The position numbers and the translations under genes are program-made. The notes beneath the pieces are model-generated. The model worked only from the letters and a program-made list of their open reading frames with translations, searched no databases and was not told where the DNA came from. A DNA stretch of 5,797 nt, taken from Actinomycetota bacterium. GTDB lineage: Bacteria > Actinomycetota > Thermoleophilia > RBG-16-64-13. The stretch covers positions 6,704-12,500 of the forward strand of contig PMIZ01000137.1 in assembly GCA_003157225.1 (NCBI GenBank), read 5' to 3'. Each line of letters opens with the position of its first letter. Position 1 is the stretch's first letter. Shown here piece after piece: positions 1 to 5,742 of the stretch.

Positions 1-71
1 CCGGCCGGCCCGGCGCCGACGACGATGGCGTCGAAGGACGCAGCCCCGCGGGTCGCCGCGCTACTGGACAT
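1..71 (-). CDS. FAD-dependent oxidoreductase, N-terminal fragment (probable FixC/ETF-quinone oxidoreductase-like), cut by window edge
   Basis: Only the first 23 codons plus two bases are present. The peptide starts MSSSAATRGAASFDAIVVGA and runs into GPA, with the next codon beginning GG (Gly), giving FDAIVVGAGPAG. This is the beta-alpha-beta ADP-binding fingerprint that opens FAD-dependent oxidoreductases of the GxGxxG class. The ATG at 71 lies inside the last codons of the ETF alpha gene, in another frame, with an 11-base overlap, as expected for a coupled operon. A FixC-type protein (ETF-quinone oxidoreductase) is the most likely identity because it follows an ETF alpha gene and starts with this fingerprint. 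A different flavoprotein, such as a thioredoxin-reductase-like or monooxygenase-like protein, cannot be excluded from so short a piece. The short Ser/Ala-rich lead before the fingerprint resembles neither a signal peptide nor a membrane segment. Confidence 0.75.
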   Translation of the reverse strand, partial: MSSSAATRGAASFDAIVVGAGPA

Positions 72-1104
72 CGGAACCACCGCCCGCGGGCGCGTCGCGC
101 CATGCCTTGATCTTGTCGATGAGCGACGGCAGGACCTCCTGGAGGTCGGCCACGTAGCCGACATCGGAGAACTGGAAGATGGGCGCCCTCGTATCGCGGT
201 TGATCGAGAGAATGCGGTTGGCACTGCGCACTCCGGCTACATGGTGGGGCGAGCCCGAGATGCCGAGCGCTAGATACAGCTCCGGGGAGACCGTGCGGCC
301 CGTCTGACCGATGAGCCGTTCTTTCGGCAGACGTCCGTCGTCCACCACTGGGCGGGTGGCCCCCACCGAGCCCTCGAGCAGGTCGGCCAACTCCTGAACG
401 GTGGCGAGGAGCTTCTCGCTCGCGCCGCCCGATCCCGCGGCCACGATCCGTTTCGCGTGCACCAGATCCACCGAACGCGCATCCGGCGGCACGAGTTCCA
501 GGTGCCGCGCGCGCGCTCCCAAGGAGGGGGCCGTCTCGAGCATCTCCGGGATAGGCAACGAGCTCAGCACGGAATCGGCCGGCGGCTCCAAGCCGGCCAG
601 CGCCAGCGCGACCACCGCAGTGAACCCCCCTGCTACCTCGACCTCCTGTTCGAGCCAACCGCCATACACCAGCTTGACGAAGGCGATAGATTCTTCTCTG
701 CCGACAGCGCCTTCGGAGTCGGAGGCGCCGCAAGCGGTCCGCCGCTCCGAGCGCACGTCGCCGCAGCCGAGAACCGCTCCCGAACCAAGCCGGTGGGCGA
801 CCATGGGCGCAAGCTGCCTCCCCACATCGGTATCCGCCAGCAGGATGACTCGCGGCCGCAGGGACGCTCCCGACCCTGCGAGGCCGTCCGCGATCGCTTC
901 CAGACTCGATTTCGCCTGCGCGTTCCAGGTGATTGCCCGCGAGTTCACGCCGAGTTCACCAGCGAGGCGGGCGCCCTCGGCCAACAAGACGCGGCCGGTG
1001 GTCACCACAGCGGTCCCCTCCCCGGGCTCCACGGCCACCAACACGCAGCCGGCGACGCCCCGTGGGGTCGCCGAACCTCCCGCCTCCGGAGTCCTCGGCG
1101 TCAT
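61..1104 (-). CDS. etfA: Electron transfer flavoprotein, alpha subunit (FixB/EtfA)
   Basis: FAD-binding subunit of a heterodimeric electron transfer flavoprotein that carries electrons from dehydrogenases to a membrane ETF:quinone oxidoreductase. It is 347 residues, a little longer than the usual 310-330. The C-terminal FAD domain is canonical: GATRPVVDDG (248-257), LIGQTGRTVSPELYLALGIS (264-283), HHVAG (287-291), ILSINRD (298-304), APIFQFSDVGYVADLQEVLP (307-326). R251, T268 and H288 align with the flavin-contacting Arg, Thr and His known from human ETF alpha. The N-terminal domain (about 18-200) is more divergent but keeps VLVAVE and a KLVYGGW strand. The ATG at 1104 overlaps the preceding stop as ATGA; no strong Shine-Dalgarno is present, so translation is probably coupled. 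The last 11 bases overlap the next gene. An alpha subunit normally needs a beta subunit, whose gene usually comes immediately before it; here the OYE-like gene occupies that place. Confidence 0.92.
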   Translation of the reverse strand: MTPRTPEAGGSATPRGVAGCVLVAVEPGEGTAVVTTGRVLLAEGARLAGELGVNSRAITWNAQAKSSLEAIADGLAGSGASLRPRVILLADTDVGRQLAPMVAHRLGSGAVLGCGDVRSERRTACGASDSEGAVGREESIAFVKLVYGGWLEQEVEVAGGFTAVVALALAGLEPPADSVLSSLPIPEMLETAPSLGARARHLELVPPDARSVDLVHAKRIVAAGSGGASEKLLATVQELADLLEGSVGATRPVVDDGRLPKERLIGQTGRTVSPELYLALGISGSPHHVAGVRSANRILSINRDTRAPIFQFSDVGYVADLQEVLPSLIDKIKAWRDAPAGGGSDVQ

Positions 1105-3050
1105 ACCCGCTTGCCCGCCATATAGCCCTCGTGAATGGCCATGTCGACCCGGCGGGGGGCCACGCAGTCCCCCGCCCGCACGAGCTCCGGCACCTTGCCC
1201 TTCAAGGCCAGGTACAGACCGTCGGCTGCGTCGTTGCCCATGGCCGTCACCACGCTGTCATAGCCGGTGATGCTATCCCACACGTTCGAGTACACGTCGA
1301 AGCCATGCAGGTCGGTGCCCCTGATCTCCATGACGGCGAAGTCGGCAGTGAACGTTACCCCCTTCTGCAGCAGACGTTGCCGGGTGAGGTAGAGGTCTTG
1401 TGACGGGCCCAACTCCGAGCCCACGAACAGGCTCGACGTGACCACGTGCACCGTCTTGCCCAATTCCGCCAGGAACTCAGCTGTTGCGGTCGCCTGGTGA
1501 TGCCCGTCGTAGTCGATGAGCAACACCTTCTGCCCCAGCTCGGCCTCGCCGCTCAACACCTGCCAGACGTTGAACACGTTCGGACCGTCGGCGCCGCTCA
1601 CCGGGCGAGGTTTGGGACGGGAACCCGTCGCCACGATCACCGCGTCGGGCCGCTGCTCCAACACGAACTCTGGGGTGACCTCCACGCCCAGCTTCACCGG
1701 AACACCGAGGTTCGCGAGTTGCTTGCGCTCGTTCCGCACGATCACGCCGAACTCGTCGCGTCCGGCGCCCTTGGCCGCCAGCAGTACCTGGCCGCCCAAC
1801 TCGTCGGCCTTCTCGTAGAGCGTCACGTCGTGCCCGCGAAGCGTCGCGATCTTCGCCGCCCACATGCCCGCCGGCCCTCCGCCCACCACCACCACCCGCT
1901 TCTTGCGCAGCGCCGGACGCAGGTGATGCTCGCCCTCCGTGGCCTCGGCGCCCGCCGAGGGGTTCTGAGCGCAGCCGATGGTCTTGTTGAGCCCCACCCT
2001 GCCGTAGCAGTTCTGGTTGCAGGCGATGCAGTAGCGGATCTCCTCGGTGCGCCCCTCGCGCGCCTTGATGGCGAAGTCCGGGTCGGCGATCTGGCCGCGC
2101 ACCACGCCGATCATGTCGGCCTGGCCTTCGGACAAGATCCGCTCGGCCAACGCCGGGTCGTTGATACGCCCCGTCGCGAACACCGGCAGGGTGGCCACCT
2201 CTTTGATACCCGCCGCGAGCGGCACCGCGTAGCCGAGCGGCATGTGCATCGGCCCGCCCACCAGGTACAGGTTGTAGAAGGTGGCGAGCGTGAGGTTGAA
2301 GTAGTCGAGGTTCCCGGTAGCCTGTAACCGCTGGGCTATCTGCTTGGCGTCCTCGAGGGTGAGCCCGCCCGGGATGAGTTCGTCGGCACAGAGCCTGACC
2401 CCGAGGGTGAAGTCGGTACCCAGGGATTCACGGACGGCGGCGACGAGCTCGACGGCAAAGCGCAGCCGGTTTTCGAACTCCCCGCCGTACTCGTCGGTGC
2501 GGAAGTTGGTTAGCGGGGACATGAATTGCCTCGCCAGCGAGCTATGCCCGAACTGCAACTCCACCCCGTCGAACCCGCCCTCGCGTACGTGCACGGCCGA
2601 ACGGGCGAAGTACTCGATCACCTCGCGGATGTCCTCCGGTTCCATGACCTTCGGCGTCTCCCGGTACATCACGTCCGGGATTGCCGACGGCGCCCACACC
2701 GGTAGCCGCGACAGACTGCCGCTGCACTGCTGCCCGTTGTGGTTCAGCTGCGCGAAGACGTGAGTGTCGTAGGCATGCACCGCCTGGGTCAGTCGCCTGT
2801 ACCAGGGGATCACCTCCGGCTTGAAGGCCTCGATGAGGTGCTCGTACGCCCTGTCCGTGGGGTGCACCGACTGCTCCTCGGTGATGATGAGCCCAGTCCC
2901 GCCCCGGGCGCGCGCCGCCAGGTAGCTGATCAGCCGCTCGGTGGGCAGCCCCTCGTTCGCGAGGTTGGTGAGATGCGCCGAGAAGGAGATACGGTTGGCG
3001 ACGGTCACCCGTCCGATTCGCAGTGGACTGAAGAGGTGAGGGAACTGCAT
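1101..3050 (-). CDS. Old Yellow Enzyme/2,4-dienoyl-CoA reductase-type oxidoreductase (FMN, 4Fe-4S, FAD), mycofactocin-associated
   Basis: Multi-cofactor flavoenzyme of 649 residues with the usual FadH-like layout. Residues 1 to about 335 form an FMN-binding TIM barrel (LFSPLRIG, FAQLNHNG, FMSPLTNFRTDEYGGEFENRLRF at 176-198). A CxxCxxxCx11C iron-sulfur motif follows (C341, C344, C348, C360). The C-terminal dinucleotide/FAD domain has GGGPAG at 390-395, the acidic end YEK (412-414), VATGSRP (473-479) and a final AGDC (626-629). Such enzymes move electrons from NAD(P)H through FAD and 4Fe-4S to FMN, which reduces an activated double bond. Oddity: the active-site stretch reads GHSSL (168-172), where relatives usually have GHGYL or EGYL, so the tyrosine used as proton donor in dienoyl-CoA reductases seems to be Ser171. 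An exceptionally good Shine-Dalgarno, AAGGAGGT (3068-3061), sits inside the end of mftC; the gap to mftC is 3 bases. It ends in an ATGA overlap with the ETF gene. Families of this type are known beside mycofactocin genes, but their substrate is not established. Confidence 0.9.
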   Translation of the reverse strand: MQFPHLFSPLRIGRVTVANRISFSAHLTNLANEGLPTERLISYLAARARGGTGLIITEEQSVHPTDRAYEHLIEAFKPEVIPWYRRLTQAVHAYDTHVFAQLNHNGQQCSGSLSRLPVWAPSAIPDVMYRETPKVMEPEDIREVIEYFARSAVHVREGGFDGVELQFGHSSLARQFMSPLTNFRTDEYGGEFENRLRFAVELVAAVRESLGTDFTLGVRLCADELIPGGLTLEDAKQIAQRLQATGNLDYFNLTLATFYNLYLVGGPMHMPLGYAVPLAAGIKEVATLPVFATGRINDPALAERILSEGQADMIGVVRGQIADPDFAIKAREGRTEEIRYCIACNQNCYGRVGLNKTIGCAQNPSAGAEATEGEHHLRPALRKKRVVVVGGGPAGMWAAKIATLRGHDVTLYEKADELGGQVLLAAKGAGRDEFGVIVRNERKQLANLGVPVKLGVEVTPEFVLEQRPDAVIVATGSRPKPRPVSGADGPNVFNVWQVLSGEAELGQKVLLIDYDGHHQATATAEFLAELGKTVHVVTSSLFVGSELGPSQDLYLTRQRLLQKGVTFTADFAVMEIRGTDLHGFDVYSNVWDSITGYDSVVTAMGNDAADGLYLALKGKVPELVRAGDCVAPRRVDMAIHEGYMAGKRV

Positions 3051-3053
3051 AGC

Positions 3054-4121
3054 CTACGCTACCTCCTTGGTTGGCAGAACAGCGCGCAGACACTCGGGGT
3101 CGGGCAGACCTGTGGACCTCGTCAAGAAGTATCCCACCGCCGGACAGCCGCCGTGGCACACGTTGAAACGGTCACAATCACGGCAGCTCGCCACCTCCAG
3201 GTTGCGAAACCGCTCGAAAACAGGAGAGGCTTCGAAGATCACCGACAACGGCTGCTCGGTAACGTTGCCGGCGAGAAACTCCGGATCGCAGAGGAACGCG
3301 CACGGATAGACGCCACCGTTCGGAGCGACCGCACAGGTCATCTTGGCGGCGCCGCACATGTTGAGTCCCAGGGCTCGCCGGCTCTCGGGCGTGAGAGCGA
3401 AGAACGAGTCGCCGGTGAGAATCTCGGGATGGTCGCCGAGGAAGGTGGAGAGCTCCAGCAGTTGCTCCCGGCTCAACCGGTAGTCCTCCCAGGTGCCACA
3501 TCCCGCGCCCGAAGGCCGGAAGCGCGAGAGACGCGTCTTCGCGTGGTACCGCTGCGCCAGCCGCTGGAAATCGGCCAGTTCGCCCGCGTTGAGACGGGTG
3601 ACCACCATGTTCAAGCTGAGATCGGGATACCTTCGCTCCGACAGCAACTCGATGCCCGCCAGAATGCGCTCGAACGTCCCCGCGCCGCGGATGGCGTCGT
3701 TAGTCTCCGCATAGGCACCGTCAAGGCTCACCTGCAGGTAGACCGGCGCCATATCCAGCAGCTCATCTATGAGACAGTCGCTGAGCACTGTCCCGTTGGT
3801 GCTCACGCAGGTCGTGAGGCCGCGCAGGTGGGCGTAGTGGAGCACCGGGAGGAAGTCGGGGCGCAGGAAGGGTTCCCCTCCCCCGAAGTTGATCTGAAAC
3901 ACCTCCATGCCGGCCAGTTCGTCGATGAGCGCTCGGCATAGCGGCAGATCGAGCTCGCCGGGCCGAGCCGACCAAACGGGCGTCCCGCACTCGCTCACCG
4001 GCTCCCGCCCGCGCAGGTCCGCCGACAGGCAGTGACTGCACGAGAGATTGCAGGCCTCGGTGATCTCCCAGGTCACGTTCACCGGCGCTCGGAGGCGAGT
4101 GCTACTCAGTCTCGGCAGCAA
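3054..4121 (-). CDS. mftC: Mycofactocin radical SAM maturase MftC
   Basis: Radical SAM/SPASM peptide maturase, 355 residues. By family knowledge it decarboxylates the C-terminal Tyr of MftA and joins it to the neighbouring Val. Seen: the radical SAM cluster CNLSCSHC (C24, C28, C31); the SAM-binding GGGEP (80-84); QVSLDGA (130-136) and AIRGAGTF; then TGDSFF (236-241) and LNMCGA, which are strongly MftC-like. The SPASM region carries C256, C263, C274, C313, C316, C322, C326 and C344, with the final DPEC. The LAGNV block (283-287) also matches mycobacterial MftC from memory. The start is TTG at 4121: an in-frame TGA lies just upstream (4127-4125) and AAAGGG (4134-4129) is seven bases before it. 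A GTG at 4082 (codon 14) is possible but would leave only ten residues before the first cluster Cys. Oddities are a linker of about 13-16 extra residues after the CxxxCxxC motif (around 40-55) with an extra Cys45, and an extra Cys278. Confidence 0.95.
   Translation of the reverse strand: MLPRLSSTRLRAPVNVTWEITEACNLSCSHCLSADLRGREPVSECGTPVWSARPGELDLPLCRALIDELAGMEVFQINFGGGEPFLRPDFLPVLHYAHLRGLTTCVSTNGTVLSDCLIDELLDMAPVYLQVSLDGAYAETNDAIRGAGTFERILAGIELLSERRYPDLSLNMVVTRLNAGELADFQRLAQRYHAKTRLSRFRPSGAGCGTWEDYRLSREQLLELSTFLGDHPEILTGDSFFALTPESRRALGLNMCGAAKMTCAVAPNGGVYPCAFLCDPEFLAGNVTEQPLSVIFEASPVFERFRNLEVASCRDCDRFNVCHGGCPAVGYFLTRSTGLPDPECLRAVLPTKEVA
3061..3068 (-). promoter_or_regulatory. Near-perfect Shine-Dalgarno of the OYE-like gene
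   Basis: AAGGAGGT on the minus strand, ten bases before the ATG at 3050. It is embedded in the last codons of mftC (Lys-Glu-Val). It supports the ATG at 3050 as the true start and suggests that this enzyme is translated efficiently on its own rather than only by coupling. Confidence 0.8.
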
Positions 4122-4389
4122 TGATCAACCCTTTGGCGAGCAGATTCTCGAGTAGTCGCGACACTGCCGTCCCGGGCCGCCGCTCACCCTCGCTAAGTCG
4201 AAGCACACGCCGGCCGCCGGTGAACGGCGGAGGCACCAAGCTCAGGCCCGAGCGTGCGAACGTCAGCTTGGTGGACCGTGTGTCGTAGAAGAGCAGCCCG
4301 AAGCTCTCTTTCCTAACACGCACCCAGTCCGGGACTAGGTATTCGGGCGTCGAAGTCGCCGGCTCAGTTCCGGGTCGTTCAATAGACAC
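4102..4389 (-). CDS. mftB: Mycofactocin biosynthesis chaperone MftB
   Basis: Small PqqD-like RiPP recognition protein that binds the MftA leader and delivers it to MftC in the cytosol; 95 residues with the start chosen here, typical of the family. Diagnostic stretch: WVRVRKESFGLLFYD (22-36) followed by RSTKLTFARSG, matching the MftB pattern of V-R-x-E-x-F-G-x-L-x-Y plus a TRKL.F strand. The C-terminal half (about 70-90) forms the expected helix and ends LLAKGLIIA. The start is GTG at 4389, inside the last codons of mftA. The frame stays open upstream to an ATG at 4500, but that reading would place 37 Arg/Trp-rich, non-conserved residues (RTTRWRRF, KRSRWKTW) over almost all of mftA and is rejected. 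The Shine-Dalgarno before the GTG is weak, so translation is probably coupled to mftA. Its 3' end overlaps mftC by 20 bases. The exact start is less certain than the identity. Confidence 0.9.
   Translation of the reverse strand: MSIERPGTEPATSTPEYLVPDWVRVRKESFGLLFYDTRSTKLTFARSGLSLVPPPFTGGRRVLRLSEGERRPGTAVSRLLENLLAKGLIIAAETE
4129..4134 (-). promoter_or_regulatory. Shine-Dalgarno supporting the TTG start of mftC
   Basis: AAAGGG on the minus strand, seven bases before the TTG at 4121 and inside the mftB coding sequence. Together with an in-frame TGA at 4127-4125, it makes the TTG the earliest and best-placed start for mftC. Confidence 0.55.
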
Positions 4390-4504
4390 CGCAAATGCCG
4401 TCCACAGCCAGGTCTTCCACCTCGATCTCTTCGAGGATCGCCGGCTCGTCGGCAGAAGCAGCGCCGGGAACCTTCGCCAGCGCGTCGTCCTTATGGGCAT
4501 CCAT
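4379..4504 (-). CDS. mftA: Mycofactocin precursor peptide MftA
   Basis: A 41-residue ribosomal precursor of the redox cofactor mycofactocin. The peptide begins MDAHKDDALAKV, has an acidic leader segment (EEIEVEDLA, residues 25-33) and ends exactly in VDGICGVY before TGA. This is the family hallmark: mycobacterial MftA ends in IDGMCGVY (from memory), so the Gly-x-Cys-Gly-Val-Tyr end is kept and one residue differs (Ile for Met). By family knowledge, MftC acts on the terminal Val40-Tyr41, decarboxylating Tyr and forming a Val-Tyr C-C bond; later enzymes release and convert this end into the cofactor, and the leader binds MftB. The ATG at 4504 has a strong Shine-Dalgarno, GGAGGT at 4519-4514, nine bases upstream. 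The 3' end overlaps mftB by 11 bases. The gene is easily missed because of its size and because an unrelated frame is open across it. Confidence 0.96.
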   Translation of the reverse strand: MDAHKDDALAKVPGAASADEPAILEEIEVEDLAVDGICGVY

Positions 4505-4513
4505 GATCTAGTG

Positions 4514-4519
4514 ACCTCC
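4514..4519 (-). promoter_or_regulatory. Strong Shine-Dalgarno of mftA
   Basis: GGAGGT on the minus strand, nine bases before the mftA ATG at 4504. It is the main sign that the 41-codon precursor is translated from its own start rather than being spurious. It lies in the 37-base gap after the dehydrogenase stop codon, the longest spacer between any two genes in the window; this independent, strong site may raise precursor output relative to the genes that follow. Confidence 0.8.
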
Positions 4520-4541
4520 GTCAGGAAAGCGGTTCAGCTTC

Positions 4542-5651
4542 TCAGTCCCACACGCAGACCCAGCGCCCACCAAGCTGGCGCCGTTCCATCTTCTCGGCGA
4601 TTTCGTTCAACTGCTCGAGCTTGAACTTGCCCTCGATAATCTTGTCGATCTTCATGTCCTCGGTCATGGCGAGATCGCACAGTTTGGGGATATCGTCCTG
4701 CACGGTCACCGAGCCGTACAATCCGGTCAGGATGGACTTCTGCTGCAGGATCATGTAGGTAAAGGGCAATTTTGCCACCTGGTCCTGGCCCATGATCCCG
4801 AGAACCATGATCTTGCCCGCCATGGCCAGCGTCCACACCGCCTGTTCAATGGCGCCGGGGTCGCCGGAAGCCTCGAACGCATAGTCCAAGCCCCCACCGG
4901 TGAGTTCCTTGATGATGGGCACGGGATCGTCCTTGGAGCTGCAGATGAAGTGCGTGGCGCCCAGCTCCATGGCGATAGAACGGCGCGACTCCTCCAGATC
5001 GATGGCGATGAGCGGGTAGGCTTGACGCATCTTGGCCGCACGCAGCACGTTCTGACCAACGCCTCCCAGCCCCCACACGGCCACCTTGTCGCCCGGCAGC
5101 ACACCCGCTAGTTTCGTCACCGAACTCCAACCGGTAGGTATGCAGCAGCTCATGAGACACGCCCATTCGAGAGGCACGTCTTTGCGGATCGGAACGAGAC
5201 CGCCCTCCGGGACCACCGTATGGTCGGAGAAGCCCGACACGAAGTTGCCATGCAAGACGGTATTGCCCTTGGCATCCCTAAGGCGACTGGTGCCGTCGAG
5301 CATGGTGCCCGACACAAAGTGCGTGAAGTTGCCCGTGCACACGTTGCCCAAGCCACGCCGGCACTCGGGGCAGTGACCGCAGGGGATCATCCAGGTACCG
5401 ACCACATGGTCGCCCACCTTGACCCGGGTCACGCCTTCGCCTACCTTCTCCACAACCCCGGCGCACTCGTGCCCCGCCACCAGCGGCAGAGCCATGGTGA
5501 TGCGGCCCGTGATGTTGCTGAGGTCACTATGGCAATAACCGGTGTAGAGCCACTTGACCAGCGCCTCGCCGGCATGGGGATCATCGAGCTCCAGTTCCTC
5601 GAAGCTATAGGGCTTATTGACTTCGCGCAGCACCGCAGCTTTGATCTTCAC
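4542..5651 (-). CDS. Zinc-dependent medium-chain alcohol dehydrogenase, probably mycofactocin-linked (NDMA-dependent type)
   Basis: Predicted cytosolic alcohol dehydrogenase of the MDR superfamily, 369 residues, normal for class I/III-like members. Seen: catalytic zinc ligands C40 (in YCHSD), H61-E62 (GHE) and C169 (SCCIPTGW); a structural zinc lobe C91, C94, C97, C105 (CGHCPEC...C); Rossmann motif GLGGVG at 194-199; and D218 at the end of beta-2, which favours NAD(H) over NADP(H). The segment around MLDGTSR (117-123) matches the longer class III-like ADHs. The start is GTG at 5651, chosen because GGAAGGGG (5665-5658) lies six bases upstream; no ATG, GTG or TTG occurs further upstream in frame within the window. 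Only 37 bases separate its TGA from mftA, so it is probably co-transcribed with the mycofactocin genes. Known of the family: MDR enzymes beside mft genes hold NAD(H) tightly and need mycofactocin, or the artificial acceptor NDMA, for turnover. That this protein belongs to that group is inference from context and overall similarity; the substrate is unknown. Confidence 0.9.
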   Translation of the reverse strand: MKIKAAVLREVNKPYSFEELELDDPHAGEALVKWLYTGYCHSDLSNITGRITMALPLVAGHECAGVVEKVGEGVTRVKVGDHVVGTWMIPCGHCPECRRGLGNVCTGNFTHFVSGTMLDGTSRLRDAKGNTVLHGNFVSGFSDHTVVPEGGLVPIRKDVPLEWACLMSCCIPTGWSSVTKLAGVLPGDKVAVWGLGGVGQNVLRAAKMRQAYPLIAIDLEESRRSIAMELGATHFICSSKDDPVPIIKELTGGGLDYAFEASGDPGAIEQAVWTLAMAGKIMVLGIMGQDQVAKLPFTYMILQQKSILTGLYGSVTVQDDIPKLCDLAMTEDMKIDKIIEGKFKLEQLNEIAEKMERRQLGGRWVCVWD

Positions 5652-5657
5652 GTGGTT

Positions 5658-5665
5658 CCCCTTCC
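5658..5665 (-). promoter_or_regulatory. Shine-Dalgarno of the alcohol dehydrogenase
   Basis: Purine-rich GGAAGGGG on the minus strand, six bases before the GTG at 5651. It decides the non-ATG start: the frame is open upstream to the window edge, but no other ATG, GTG or TTG occurs in it there. Confidence 0.65.
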
Positions 5666-5688
5666 GAACGAGCGCCGTGTTCCGGGCT

Positions 5689-5694
5689 AGATTA
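5689..5694 (-). promoter_or_regulatory. Possible -10 element upstream of the operon
   Basis: TAATCT on the minus strand fits the loose TAnnnT pattern of sigma-70-type -10 boxes, and its AT-rich setting stands out in the GC-rich leader. It would place a transcript start near 5682, about 30 bases before the dehydrogenase GTG. No convincing -35 box is seen at 16-19 bases upstream. The true promoter could lie beyond the window. Confidence 0.25.
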
Positions 5695-5707
5695 CCATCG
5701 TGGCAGT

Positions 5708-5742
5708 CCGCGGGTGAGCCCTTTCGGCCAGGTGAACCGCGG
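5708..5742. repeat. Small paired repeats in the operon leader (possible operator)
   Basis: The self-complementary hexamer CCGCGG occurs at 5708-5713 and again at 5737-5742. Between them, GGTGAGCC (5713-5720) and GGTGAACC (5731-5738) form a direct repeat with 7 of 8 bases identical and an 18-base period, just upstream of the possible -10 element. Such a placement would suit a repressor such as MftR, a TetR-type regulator known from other mycofactocin loci. In a GC-rich leader, repeats this short can arise by chance, so a regulatory role is a guess. Confidence 0.25.

Noticed and set aside
401..1270. Long plus-strand open frame opposite the ETF alpha gene
   Set aside because: Ser/Pro/Arg/Ala-rich translation without domains, antisense to a canonical FAD-binding ETF domain.
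1446..2327. Long plus-strand open frame opposite the OYE-like gene
   Set aside because: His/Arg/Leu-rich shadow of the FeS/FAD region on the other strand; no plausible start signal or family motif.
2739..3941. 400-codon open frame on the plus strand, opposite mftC and the OYE-like gene
   Set aside because: Its translation has no recognisable domain and is rich in Arg, Glu and His in low-information patterns. The opposite strand carries two proteins with clear cofactor motifs, so it is a high-GC shadow.
4390..4500. N-terminal extension of MftB from the ATG at 4500
   Set aside because: It would cover nearly all of mftA in another frame, is Arg/Trp-rich and unlike MftB homologues, and its ATG lies only four bases inside mftA, which owns the good Shine-Dalgarno.
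4505..4541. Possible terminator or promoter between the dehydrogenase and mftA
   Set aside because: Only 37 bases, without a hairpin plus T run or a paired -35/-10; it is accounted for by the mftA Shine-Dalgarno.
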